From Salinimicrobium gaetbulicola (GTDB taxonomy: Bacteria; Bacteroidota; Bacteroidia; Flavobacteriales; Flavobacteriaceae), in assembly GCF_042676025.1 (NCBI RefSeq), contig NZ_JBHTJP010000032.1, positions 496,001 to 560,000 on the forward strand: 64,000 nt of DNA. Direction: 5' to 3'. Below, piece by piece: positions 42,648 to 50,913 of the stretch (the stretch's first letter is position 1; every line of letters starts with the position of its first letter). The notes under the pieces were generated by a model. The model had not been told where the DNA came from. It worked only from the letters and a program-made list of their open reading frames with translations, and made no database searches. Made by a program: the position numbers and the translations under genes.

Positions 42648-43046
42648 CTATAAATACTCTTCAATATCGGTTGCCGAAATTGAATGATGAGAAGCATGAT
42701 GGACTACCTTTTCTTCCTTAATGATCAACATTTGCGGACTTTCATGACGTACATCGAAATGATCAGCAATTTCATTTGAAACCCCACGATTAGCAATAAG
42801 ATCTAAAAAGTACAATTTGAACTCCTCACCTGTTTTCACATCTACCTCTTTTTCAAAAGTATTAAGAACCATACGACTGATTCCACATCGTGTAGAATGC
42901 TTAAAAACCACAACCGTCCTTTCTTTTGACTCTTCCTTAATGACTTCGATCTGGTTTTGATCTGTCAATGGATGCCACGGCACTTCTGTGATCTCTTCTT
43001 TAGATATATCTCGCTGACTTTTAAATACTTTATCAAATAATCCCAT
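42648..43046 (-). CDS. ytxJ: YtxJ-family bacillithiol-system redox protein
   Basis: The 132-residue thioredoxin-fold protein of the YtxJ (BrxC) family reverses bacillithiol mixed disulfides in Firmicutes. Motifs are VVVFKHSTRCGISRMVL, with the single cysteine of the monothiol active site in the STRCGIS context, FYFLDLIANRGVSNEIA-like YFLDLIANRGVSNEIADHF, and the cis-Pro loop SPQMLIIKE. It is cytosolic. The divergent clpB gene starts 205 bases away. The other bacillithiol genes are not in this window, so the thiol used by this organism is an inference. Confidence 0.88.
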   Translation of the reverse strand: MGLFDKVFKSQRDISKEEITEVPWHPLTDQNQIEVIKEESKERTVVVFKHSTRCGISRMVLNTFEKEVDVKTGEEFKLYFLDLIANRGVSNEIADHFDVRHESPQMLIIKEEKVVHHASHHSISATDIEEYL

Positions 43047-43251
43047 GATTTTTATTTTCGATAAAATTACTATTTCTCGTTGGCATTTTTAAGTTCTGGA
43101 GCACTAATTTTTAACTAATGTCTGTCCAAAAAGGTGATTTTTAGCTACCTTTATATGAGACAAAAAGTCAGTAAAAATGTACAATAACAGGTCATTTTGT
43201 CCGCCTCCTTCTACTGGTATATGAATTGCTAATTCTAAAAAAACAAAGACT

Positions 43252-45855
43252 ATGAACCTGAACAATTTTACCATAAAATCACAGGAGGCCATTCAACAGG
43301 CCCAACAACTCGCCCAGGAATTCGGGCACCAGCAAATAGAGAACGAACATATTTTCAAAGCCATCAGCCTGGTTGATGAAAATGTTACTCCGTTTCTGCT
43401 GAAGAAATTAAATATCAATATTTCGCTTTTTCAGCAAATATTAGATAAGACCCTGCAAAGCTTTCCGAAGGTGAGCGGTGGCGACATCATGTTATCCAGA
43501 GATGCCTCCCGAACTTTAACGGAAGCTTCTTCTATCGCCAAAAAAATGGAAGACGAGTATGTATCTATAGAACACATCATTCTAGCCATTTTCAACTCTT
43601 CCAGTAAGGTAGCACAGATCCTTAAAGATCAGGGAGCTTCGGAAAAGGGATTAAAAGCAGCCATTCAGGAATTGCGAAAAGGTGAAAAGGTGACTTCTCA
43701 AAGTGCAGAAGAGACTTATAATTCCCTAAATAAATATGCCAACCATTTGAACAAGCTGGCCGAAGAAGGAAAACTAGATCCAGTGATCGGCCGGGATGAA
43801 GAGATACGCAGGGTACTTCAAATACTTTCCAGGAGAACCAAAAACAACCCAATGTTGGTCGGGGAACCGGGAGTTGGTAAAACTGCTATTGCCGAAGGCC
43901 TTGCACATAGGATCGTGGCCGGGGATATTCCTGAAAACCTGAAAGACAAGCAAATTTATTCTTTAGACATGGGGGCTCTCATTGCAGGTGCCAAGTACAA
44001 AGGAGAATTTGAAGAACGTCTGAAGGCTGTGATCAAGGAAGTTACTTCCAGCGAAGGAAATATAGTATTATTCATTGATGAGATCCACACCCTTGTAGGC
44101 GCAGGTGGCGGACAGGGAGCTATGGACGCCGCAAACATCCTTAAACCTGCGTTGGCCAGAGGTGAGTTAAGAGCCATTGGCGCAACCACTCTTGATGAAT
44201 ATCAAAAATATTTCGAGAAAGATAAAGCTCTGGAAAGACGTTTTCAAAAGGTGATGGTAGACGAGCCAGATACTGAAAGTGCAATTTCCATTCTTCGGGG
44301 AATTAAAGAAAAATATGAAACCCATCACAAGGTACGCATCAAGGATGAAGCTATTATAGCTGCCGTAGAACTTTCACAACGCTATATCACAAACAGGTTT
44401 TTACCCGATAAGGCAATTGACCTGATGGATGAAGCCGCAGCCCGACTTAGAATGGAGATCAATTCAAAGCCCGAAGAACTTGATGTTTTGGACCGCAGGA
44501 TCATGCAGCTCGAAATTGAGATGGAAGCCATAAAACGGGAAAAAGATGAAGCTAAGTTGAAAACTTTGAGAGCAGATCTGGCAAACCTTAAAGATGAACG
44601 TAATGAGCTTCATGCGCAGTGGAAAAATGAAAAAGATGTAGTTGACAATATTCAGACTGCAAAATCAAATATTGAAGAATACAAGCTTGAAGCTGAACGT
44701 GCTGAGAGGGAAGGAAATTATGGGAAAGTGGCCGAGTTGCGCTACGGAAAGATAAAAGAAGAACAAGAGCGTCTTACCAAATTACAGGAGCAGCTGGAAG
44801 AAAACCAGAAAGGAAAGTCACTTATAAAGGAAGAGGTCACCAATGAAGATATCGCTGAAGTTGTAGCCAAATGGACCGGAATTCCGGTGAAGAAAATGCT
44901 TCAAAGTGAACGCGAGAAATTATTACACCTTGAAGAAGAATTACACCGGAGAGTTGTCGGTCAGGAAGAGGCTATCCAGGCAGTAAGTGACGCGGTGAGA
45001 AGAAGCCGGGCCGGATTACAGGATCAGAAAAAACCGATTGGCTCCTTCCTGTTCCTGGGTACCACCGGGGTAGGAAAAACTGAATTAGCCAAAGCCCTTG
45101 CCGAATATCTTTTTGATGACGAAGGTGCTATGACCAGGATAGATATGAGCGAATACCAGGAACGTCATGCCGTGAGCCGACTTGTAGGAGCTCCTCCGGG
45201 ATACGTTGGCTATGAAGAAGGCGGTCAGCTTACCGAAGCCGTGAGAAGAAAACCATATTCGGTCGTACTTTTGGATGAGATAGAAAAAGCACATCCTGAC
45301 ACCTTCAACATTCTTTTACAGGTTCTGGATGAAGGAAGATTGACTGACAATAAAGGGAGACTTGCAGATTTCAGGAACTCCATAATCATAATGACCTCCA
45401 ACATTGGATCCCACATTATTCAGGAGAAATTTGACACCGTGAAGGATGTTGATACCGCGATGGAGGCTTCTAAAGTCGAAGTGCTGGCTTTACTGAAACA
45501 AACGGTAAGACCAGAATTCATCAACCGTATCGATGATATAGTGATGTTCACACCGCTTACTCAAAATGACATTAAAAAGATCGTTGGTCTTCAATTGAAG
45601 GGAGTTAAAAAAATGCTGGACAAACAGGGAATCACTTTGGATGCTACAGATGAAGCAATTGAAAATCTGGCCGGAAAAGGATTTGATCCTCAATATGGAG
45701 CCAGGCCCGTTAAGAGAACTATTCAGAAGGAAGTTTTAAACAAACTTTCTAAGGAGATCTTGAGCGGTAAGATCACCACAGAAAGCATCATCCTTTTAGA
45801 TGCCTTTGACAATAATCTGGTGTTCAGAAACCAGGAAGAGATCGCGGGACATTAA
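43252..45855 (+). CDS. clpB: ClpB disaggregase (Hsp104 family)
   Basis: The 867-residue hexameric AAA+ chaperone resolubilises aggregated protein with DnaK. It has an N-terminal Clp_N pair (about 1-145) and the first AAA+ domain with Walker A GEPGVGKTA (about 204-212). Walker B is IVLFIDEIHTLVGAGGGQGAMDAANILKP-like, within the segment ILFIDEIHTLVG. A middle coiled-coil M-domain (about 410-525) follows, then a second AAA+ domain with GTTGVGKTE (about 603-611) and a C-terminal D2-small domain. All elements are present; length and M-domain exclude ClpA and ClpC. Its upstream region has two short inverted repeats. Confidence 0.97.
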   Translation: MNLNNFTIKSQEAIQQAQQLAQEFGHQQIENEHIFKAISLVDENVTPFLLKKLNINISLFQQILDKTLQSFPKVSGGDIMLSRDASRTLTEASSIAKKMEDEYVSIEHIILAIFNSSSKVAQILKDQGASEKGLKAAIQELRKGEKVTSQSAEETYNSLNKYANHLNKLAEEGKLDPVIGRDEEIRRVLQILSRRTKNNPMLVGEPGVGKTAIAEGLAHRIVAGDIPENLKDKQIYSLDMGALIAGAKYKGEFEERLKAVIKEVTSSEGNIVLFIDEIHTLVGAGGGQGAMDAANILKPALARGELRAIGATTLDEYQKYFEKDKALERRFQKVMVDEPDTESAISILRGIKEKYETHHKVRIKDEAIIAAVELSQRYITNRFLPDKAIDLMDEAAARLRMEINSKPEELDVLDRRIMQLEIEMEAIKREKDEAKLKTLRADLANLKDERNELHAQWKNEKDVVDNIQTAKSNIEEYKLEAERAEREGNYGKVAELRYGKIKEEQERLTKLQEQLEENQKGKSLIKEEVTNEDIAEVVAKWTGIPVKKMLQSEREKLLHLEEELHRRVVGQEEAIQAVSDAVRRSRAGLQDQKKPIGSFLFLGTTGVGKTELAKALAEYLFDDEGAMTRIDMSEYQERHAVSRLVGAPPGYVGYEEGGQLTEAVRRKPYSVVLLDEIEKAHPDTFNILLQVLDEGRLTDNKGRLADFRNSIIIMTSNIGSHIIQEKFDTVKDVDTAMEASKVEVLALLKQTVRPEFINRIDDIVMFTPLTQNDIKKIVGLQLKGVKKMLDKQGITLDATDEAIENLAGKGFDPQYGARPVKRTIQKEVLNKLSKEILSGKITTESIILLDAFDNNLVFRNQEEIAGH

Positions 45856-45885
45856 AACTGCGAATTGAATCATCAATAAAAGAAA

Positions 45886-45913
45886 CGGCCGGGAAAACCC
45901 GGCCGCTCTTTTA
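45886..45913 (+). terminator. Intrinsic terminator after clpB
   Basis: CGGCCGGG (45886-45893) pairs with CCCGGCCG (45898-45905) around loop AAAA, followed by CTCTTTT. Confidence 0.88.
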
Positions 45914-45928
45914 CTTGAAAATCAGCGT

Positions 45929-46114
45929 CTACCACCTTTCAATTTCTCTTTTTAATTCTTCTTTATCTCGTCCGGTTTTTTCCTGAAGCCGACCTAACAT
46001 CTCCTCAAAACGGCCTTCAGCATACGTGGTATCATCATCAGTAAGATCACCATACTTTTGCTTAAACTGACCTTTAATTTGTTTCCATTTTCCTTCTAAT
46101 TGATCATCATTCAT
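45929..46114 (-). CDS. CsbD-family stress protein
   Basis: The 61-residue protein is a CsbD family member: LEGKWKQIKGQFKQKYGDL, then EGRFEEMLGRLQEKTGRDKEELKREIERW. These small helical hydrophilic proteins are induced in general stress responses in many bacteria. No partner is known. It lies between clpB and a phytase-like lipoprotein gene; clustering of a disaggregase with a CsbD protein fits a stress theme. Confidence 0.9.
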   Translation of the reverse strand: MNDDQLEGKWKQIKGQFKQKYGDLTDDDTTYAEGRFEEMLGRLQEKTGRDKEELKREIERW

Positions 46115-46205
46115 AATAATGGTTTTTTATGGTTAAAGTATGAAATTACCTAAATTTCAATGGCGGTGTTGTCAAGAATTTCCCATATTGCTCTTAAGAA
46201 TTTGT

Positions 46206-46213
46206 TATTTTTG
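46206..46213 (+). promoter_or_regulatory. -7 box of the phytase-like lipoprotein gene
   Basis: TATTTTTG is an exact match and ends 5 bases before ATG 46219, which places the likely transcription start at the start codon. Confidence 0.5.
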
Positions 46214-46218
46214 CTCCC

Positions 46219-47319
46219 ATGAAAAAGATACTTCTAACCACATTTTTAGCCCTTTCCCTGATAGGCTGTAAAAGTTCCAGAATTGGGGAAACAAGAAACC
46301 TCCAGTTGAGATACCTGGATAATTACACGATTGAAAAAGACCTTGAGATCAATGAAACCCTCGTGGGTGGCCTTTCGGGCATCGATTATCATGATGGAAC
46401 TTTTTACATGGTGAGTGACCAGGCTTCCAACCCCAGGTTTTACAAGGCGGATATTAAACTGAAAGATGAGCAAATAGATACGGTCCTTATTAAGGAAGTG
46501 GTCAAACTGGAAACTTCTTCAAAAGGCTTGAAACACCAGCACCTTGACCTGGAAGGAATCCTTTTTGATCCGGAATCTGAAAATATGATCTTAAGTAGTG
46601 AAGGCTCGGTCAATAATGATATTAATCCCATGGTCTTCACCCTTTCTGAAGCCGGAACTTTCATAGACTCTTTTGCGGTTCCCGATAATTTTCTTGCTAA
46701 AAGCAAGAAAAAACCGAGAGACAATGGAACTTTTGAAGGCTTAGCTCACTCCTTTGATAAAAAGGGCGTCTGGGTTGCCATGGAACTACCTTTGAAAACC
46801 GACGGCCCAAAACCCAAGTTATTCAACACCAAATCTCCGGTAAGGATCACTTATTTCAACAAGGAAACCAAAAAGGCTGAAAAGCAGTTCCCTTATTTAC
46901 TTGATCGCATCTCGAAAATTCCGTGGCTGTATTTCGCTGTTAACGGCGTAACCGATCTTTTAGAGTATGCCCCGGATAGGTTTCTGGTTGTAGAAAGAGG
47001 TTTTGCCAGTGGTCACGGTAGTAATGGAAATACGGTTAGAATATACGATGTGGATGCCCGTCTGGGAACCAACACCCTGGACAGAAATAACCTTAAAGTA
47101 ACATTTTATAATCCTGCGAAAAAGGAATTGGTATTTGACTTAAAAAAGATCAGGAAACATTTAGACCAGGAGATAATCGACAACATCGAAGGGATTACCT
47201 TCGGTCCGCAACTCCCTAATGGGAACCAAAGTATTATCCTGGTATCAGATAATAATTTCAACACCTTAGGGCCTCAATTGAACCAGATCATCCTGTTGGA
47301 ATTCAAACCAAAAAAGTAA
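46219..47319 (+). CDS. Esterase-like phytase-family lipoprotein
   Basis: The 366-residue lipoprotein has its lipobox LSLIGC at Cys17. The mature part is a propeller-type domain of the esterase-like activity of phytase family: LVGGLSGIDYHDGTFYMVSDQA, KHQHLDLEGILFDPES, NGTFEGLAHSFDKKGVWVAMELPL, DRFLVVERGFASGHG and the closing IEGITFGPQLPNG with IILVSDNNFN. This family is predicted to hydrolyse phosphate or ester bonds in the periplasm; substrate unknown. It is followed after 4 bases by a histidine-phosphatase gene, which suggests a joint phosphate-scavenging or sugar-phosphate role. Confidence 0.88.
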   Translation: MKKILLTTFLALSLIGCKSSRIGETRNLQLRYLDNYTIEKDLEINETLVGGLSGIDYHDGTFYMVSDQASNPRFYKADIKLKDEQIDTVLIKEVVKLETSSKGLKHQHLDLEGILFDPESENMILSSEGSVNNDINPMVFTLSEAGTFIDSFAVPDNFLAKSKKKPRDNGTFEGLAHSFDKKGVWVAMELPLKTDGPKPKLFNTKSPVRITYFNKETKKAEKQFPYLLDRISKIPWLYFAVNGVTDLLEYAPDRFLVVERGFASGHGSNGNTVRIYDVDARLGTNTLDRNNLKVTFYNPAKKELVFDLKKIRKHLDQEIIDNIEGITFGPQLPNGNQSIILVSDNNFNTLGPQLNQIILLEFKPKK

Positions 47320-47323
47320 AATT

Positions 47324-47839
47324 ATGACAGCTTTCCTTATTTTTATCCTGGCCTTTTTTCCGGTTGAAAATCCTTCCGAAGAAAATATTCAAAAACAGGA
47401 AGCTATGACTAGCTATTATTTTATTAGACACGCAGAAAAAGAGGTAAGTGACCCTGCGAACAAGGATCCCGATCTTACGGATGAGGGCAGATCTAGAGCC
47501 CAAAAATGGGCGGAGATCCTTAAAGAGGTAGAGTTCGACCTTATTTTCACGACTGACTTTATTCGAACCAGGAAAACTGCGGAAGCTGTTGCGAACAGCC
47601 AGGAAAAGGAAGTTCAGCAGTACGACCCAAAACAATTGTACAGTGAGGAATTTCAGAAGAAAACAAAAGGCAAGACTGTGCTGGTGGTAGGTCACAGTAA
47701 CAGCAATCCCAGGTTTGTAAATGTCATTCTGGGAGAAAAAGCATATGAAGACCTGCCGGAAAGTGAATACGGCAGTTTATATATAGTAAATATTTCACCT
47801 GACGGAACCAAGAGCCATCAGGTTCATTATATTAACTAA
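47324..47839 (+). CDS. Exported histidine phosphatase (SixA/PGM-like)
   Basis: The 171-residue protein starts with a hydrophobic MTAFLIFILAFFPVEN segment that is probably a signal sequence. The catalytic domain begins at SYYFIRHAEKEVSDPA (RHAEK carries the phosphorylated His). It continues with LTDEGRSRAQKWAEIL, FTTDFIRTRKTAEAV and VLVVGHSNSNPRFVN, with the second catalytic His in VGHSN. Size and HAEK motif are like SixA-type phosphatases. The stop overlaps the DUF6503-like gene on the other strand by 4 bases. Its 4-base distance from the phytase-like gene supports co-transcription. Confidence 0.88.
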   Translation: MTAFLIFILAFFPVENPSEENIQKQEAMTSYYFIRHAEKEVSDPANKDPDLTDEGRSRAQKWAEILKEVEFDLIFTTDFIRTRKTAEAVANSQEKEVQQYDPKQLYSEEFQKKTKGKTVLVVGHSNSNPRFVNVILGEKAYEDLPESEYGSLYIVNISPDGTKSHQVHYIN

Positions 47840-48579
47840 TTGACTTCCACCTTCAAGATCTTATTCCTGATCTCAGAAACTTTTTTCAGCTTACCGGCTT
47901 CATACAAATCATCAAGCTCTGTTAAGGGCGTGTCAAGGTCATTGGTCTTGTAGTTTATATAATCTACAAACCTGGTCCCTTTTTTAGTACGTGGATCAAC
48001 TGCTGCCCTAAACCGAATTCCGCCATCATTAACATAGAACCTGTAGGCCAGGTAGTCCACATTAAAATCCTCTTTATTGACCCAGTACATATAAATATCT
48101 TCATGGTCAGCTCCGCCACCTTCCTGCTTGAAAGTCACCTGCACCTGATAATAACTTTTATCTTTGATGGTATCCACACCTTTAAGCTGTCTGATCACAG
48201 CCGGGTCGTTAAGTCCATAAGGTAACTGCACGAAATAATGAACAGAATTGACACTTTCAGAATAAGCGGTGACCAGCGAATCTGGTAGGGTCTGCTCCTG
48301 TCCATTCTTATATCTTTTAAAACCGTCATTATTAAGAACATCTTTCACCTCTGCTCCTGAAGAATCGATTTGTGTTCGGGTAAATTCATATAAACCATCC
48401 TTTCGGCTGCTGGAATAAGTTTTATTTCTGAATTCAAATTTCACGGAAGCTTTCTCGTATTTTTCACCACCGGCAGCCTCAATAGCTTTGTCAATGACCT
48501 GGTCGGCAGTTAATTGATCGTTATTATTCTGGCAGGAAAGGAACAGCACAGAAACGGAGAGTAAAATAAGTTTTTTCAT
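47836..48579 (-). CDS. DUF6503-like exported lipoprotein
   Basis: The 247-residue lipoprotein starts at ATG 48579 (MKKLILLSVSVLFLSCQNN) with lipobox FLSC at Cys16. It carries a LolA/LppX-like beta-sheet pattern, with ASVKFEFRNKTYSSSRKDG, YQVQVTFKQEGGGADHEDIYMYWVN and RFVDYINYKT, matching DUF6503 of Bacteroidota. Such proteins are likely outer-membrane-associated carriers or binders; no specific function is known. It overlaps the histidine phosphatase gene tail to tail and is divergent from smpB. Confidence 0.85.
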   Translation of the reverse strand: MKKLILLSVSVLFLSCQNNNDQLTADQVIDKAIEAAGGEKYEKASVKFEFRNKTYSSSRKDGLYEFTRTQIDSSGAEVKDVLNNDGFKRYKNGQEQTLPDSLVTAYSESVNSVHYFVQLPYGLNDPAVIRQLKGVDTIKDKSYYQVQVTFKQEGGGADHEDIYMYWVNKEDFNVDYLAYRFYVNDGGIRFRAAVDPRTKKGTRFVDYINYKTNDLDTPLTELDDLYEAGKLKKVSEIRNKILKVEVN

Positions 48580-48597
48580 CTTGGGGGATTTACCAGA

Positions 48598-48605
48598 CAA
48601 AAATA
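48598..48605 (-). promoter_or_regulatory. -7 box of the DUF6503-like gene
   Basis: Read on the minus strand this is TATTTTTG, 18 bases before ATG 48579. Confidence 0.5.
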
Positions 48606-48681
48606 AGCATTCTAATTTTTCTTAAAATCAGAACCTAGATTAAGAATTCCTTAAAACCCCTTTAAATTGAAGAAAGCTTTA

Positions 48682-48689
48682 TATTTTTG
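48682..48689 (+). promoter_or_regulatory. -7 box of smpB
   Basis: TATTTTTG is an exact match and ends 6 bases before ATG 48696. This also argues against the TTG at 48687, which lies inside the box, as the start codon. Confidence 0.5.
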
Positions 48690-48695
48690 CTACCT

Positions 48696-49151
48696 ATGAA
48701 GAACAGTATTAATATTAAGAACCGCAAGGCGAAATTTGAATACGAGATCCTGGACACATATGTGGCAGGTATAAAACTGGCCGGAACCGAAATTAAATCA
48801 ATTCGTGAAGGGAAGGCCTCAATTGCTGAGAGTTTTTGTGAGTTTTCAAATAATGAACTGTTCGTCATTAATATGACCGTGCAGGAGTATTCTCATGCAA
48901 CCTACTTCAATCACGATCCCAAACACGCGCGTAAACTGCTGTTGAACCGTAGAGAGCTTCGCAAACTGGAAAAGGAAGTGAAAAACTCCGGTCTTACAAT
49001 TGTTCCGCTTCGATTGTTCATCAATGACCGCGGACTTGCAAAGATGCAGATAGCCCTTGCTAAGGGTAAAAAACTGTATGACAAACGGGAAACCATCAAA
49101 GACCGTGAAAGTAAACGTCGCCTGGACAGGATCAAAAAAGATTATAAATAA
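48696..49151 (+). CDS. smpB: SsrA-binding protein SmpB
   Basis: SmpB carries tmRNA to stalled ribosomes in trans-translation. The 151-residue product from ATG 48696 (MKNSINIKNRKAKFEYEIL) has the OB-fold segments YVAGIKLAGTEIKSIREGKASI, HDPKHARKLLLNRREL and LVPLRLF-like TIVPLRLFINDRGLAK. The basic C-terminal tail DKRETIKDRESKRRLDRIKKDYK is needed in the decoding centre. No tmRNA gene is visible in the window. It is convergent with pcm, 7 bases apart. Confidence 0.97.
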   Translation: MKNSINIKNRKAKFEYEILDTYVAGIKLAGTEIKSIREGKASIAESFCEFSNNELFVINMTVQEYSHATYFNHDPKHARKLLLNRRELRKLEKEVKNSGLTIVPLRLFINDRGLAKMQIALAKGKKLYDKRETIKDRESKRRLDRIKKDYK

Positions 49152-49158
49152 GCTCTGA

Positions 49159-49803
49159 TTAATTTTTGTCTTCTAACAGCGGAACAAATCTAAACTCTCC
49201 AAATTCGGTTTTCTGAAATTCGGTCTTAGACTTTCTTTCAAACAAGGTCATTACCTGCGTGTCAACCCCTACCGGTATTACCATGCGACCTCCCACTTTC
49301 AGCTGGCTCAATAAAGGCTTTGGGACATATGGCGCACCGGCTGTTACAATGATGCGGTCAAAAGGAGCATAGTCAGGAAGTCCTTTATAACCATCTCCAA
49401 ACCCTAAATATCTTGGTCGGTATCCTAATTTTGAAAGAAACAGTTTTGTCCTTTTAAAAAGTTCCAGTTGTCTTTCAATACTATAGACTTTGGCACCCAA
49501 TTCGCAAAGAACGGCCGTTTGGTAACCACTCCCCGTTCCAATTTCCAGAACCAGATCTCCTTTTGAAACCTGAAGAACTTCAGTTTGAAAGGCTACTGTA
49601 TAAGGCTGAGAAATAGTTTGGTCTGCAGCGATGGGAAAGGCTTTATCCTGATAGGCGTGATCCTCGAAACTACTATCCATGAACAAATGCCGGGGTATTT
49701 TCCTGATGGTATCCAGAACGTTCTCGTCTGTTATCCCTTTTTCAGCAACGATCCTGGCCAATTGTCTTCTTTTACCTTGGTGTTTTGTAGTATCCTTTCG
49801 CAC
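49159..49803 (-). CDS. pcm: Protein-L-isoaspartate O-methyltransferase
   Basis: This SAM-dependent repair enzyme methylates isoaspartyl residues of damaged proteins. The 214-residue protein reads from GTG 49803 (MRKDTTKHQGKRRQL). SAM-binding motif I is LVLEIGTGSGYQTAVL; upstream are QDKAFPIAADQTISQPY and AYQDKA. YKGLPDYAPFDRIIVTAGAPYVPKPLL and GGRMVIPVG are also typical. Two TAATTTTG boxes stand 7 and 19 bases before the start. No signal peptide is present. Confidence 0.94.
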   Translation of the reverse strand: MRKDTTKHQGKRRQLARIVAEKGITDENVLDTIRKIPRHLFMDSSFEDHAYQDKAFPIAADQTISQPYTVAFQTEVLQVSKGDLVLEIGTGSGYQTAVLCELGAKVYSIERQLELFKRTKLFLSKLGYRPRYLGFGDGYKGLPDYAPFDRIIVTAGAPYVPKPLLSQLKVGGRMVIPVGVDTQVMTLFERKSKTEFQKTEFGEFRFVPLLEDKN

Positions 49804-49894
49804 TGTCTTTCAAAATTAGGCTCAAAATTACATAAAGATTACCGCTTGCTAAAGAAAAAAACAATCCTGTATAGGTATTAGAATTAAAATGGCA

Positions 49895-49924
49895 TTGGCT
49901 TTAGGTCAATTAATATTATTTTTG
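49895..49924 (+). promoter_or_regulatory. Promoter of the Gfo/Idh-hbd-DUF1015 gene run
   Basis: TTG (49895-49897) is followed by exactly 19 bases and then TATTTTTG (49917-49924), 17 bases before ATG 49942. It is the second-best full promoter in the window and likely starts a long co-directional unit. Confidence 0.75.
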
Positions 49925-49941
49925 TTCAAAACGTAAAAATT

Positions 49942-50904
49942 ATGCTTAAAGCTGGCGTATTAGGCGCAGGACATTTAGGGAAGATTCACCTTCGTCTGCT
50001 ACAGGAATCAAAGAAATATGAACTAGTAGGATTTTATGATGTTGATGAGAGTAGCGGAAAGAAAGTAGAAGCTGAATTCGGATATAAGTTTTTTAAAAAT
50101 CTTGATGATCTAATTGCGGCAGTAGATGTTGTAGATGTGGTCACCCCTACTCTTTCCCATTTTGAAACAGGCAAAAAGGCCATCCTTGCAGGAAAACATT
50201 TATTTATAGAAAAGCCCATCACCAACACTGTTGAAGAAGCAGAGACATTGGTGGAACTGGCAAAAGAACATAAAGTAAAAGGCCAGGTTGGCCATGTAGA
50301 AAGATTTAATCCTGCCTTCATGGCCGTGGCGCCCAAGATCGAGAACCCAATGTTCATCGAGACCCATCGCCTGGCGGAATTTAATCCCAGAGGAACAGAT
50401 GTCCCGGTGGTCCTTGATCTCATGATACATGACATAGACGCCATTTTAAGTGTGGTTAAATCTGAAGTAAAGAACATCAGTGCGAGCGGAGTTTCGGTCA
50501 TAAGTGAAACCCCTGATATTGCCAACGCCCGTATAGAGTTTGAAAACGGTTGTGTTGCCAACTTAACCGCAAGCAGGATCTCCCTGAAGAATATGCGTAA
50601 ATCCCGATTTTTTCAAAGGGACGCATACATTTCAGTAGATTTTCTCGACAAAAAATGCGAGGTAGTAAAAATGAAGGATGCACCCGAGAAACCGGGAGAC
50701 TTTGATATGATCCTTCAGAATGCGGAAGGGATCAAAAAACAGATCTATTTTGACAATCCAGAAGTTAGCCTGAATAATGCTATTTTAGACGAGCTTGAGT
50801 CTTTCGCCGATGCCATTGAAAATGACACCGTACCGGTAGTAAGTCTGGAACAGGGAACCAAGGCCTTACGCGTAGCCAAACAAATTATAAATTCATTTAA
50901 CTAA
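49942..50904 (+). CDS. Gfo/Idh/MocA-family oxidoreductase
   Basis: The 320-residue NAD(P)-dependent oxidoreductase has an N-terminal Rossmann domain (MLKAGVLGAGHLGKIHLRLL) and the conserved catalytic Lys in HLFIEKPITNT (near residue 95). A C-terminal alpha/beta domain with RGTDVPVVLDLMIHDIDAI, which carries the substrate-binding Asp and His, completes the family pattern. The sugar or cyclitol substrate is unknown. It is expressed from a strong predicted promoter, and the next gene starts 9 bases later. Confidence 0.9.
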   Translation: MLKAGVLGAGHLGKIHLRLLQESKKYELVGFYDVDESSGKKVEAEFGYKFFKNLDDLIAAVDVVDVVTPTLSHFETGKKAILAGKHLFIEKPITNTVEEAETLVELAKEHKVKGQVGHVERFNPAFMAVAPKIENPMFIETHRLAEFNPRGTDVPVVLDLMIHDIDAILSVVKSEVKNISASGVSVISETPDIANARIEFENGCVANLTASRISLKNMRKSRFFQRDAYISVDFLDKKCEVVKMKDAPEKPGDFDMILQNAEGIKKQIYFDNPEVSLNNAILDELESFADAIENDTVPVVSLEQGTKALRVAKQIINSFN

Positions 50905-50913
50905 ACAACACAC

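Noticed and set aside
43081..43096. Sigma-54-like promoter (TGGCA) upstream of ytxJ/clpB
   Set aside because: The -12 GC element is missing at the required 10-base distance from GG.
50034..50561. 175-residue open frame antisense to the Gfo/Idh gene
   Set aside because: Low-complexity Ser/Thr-rich shadow fully covered by a gene with complete catalytic motifs and a consensus promoter.
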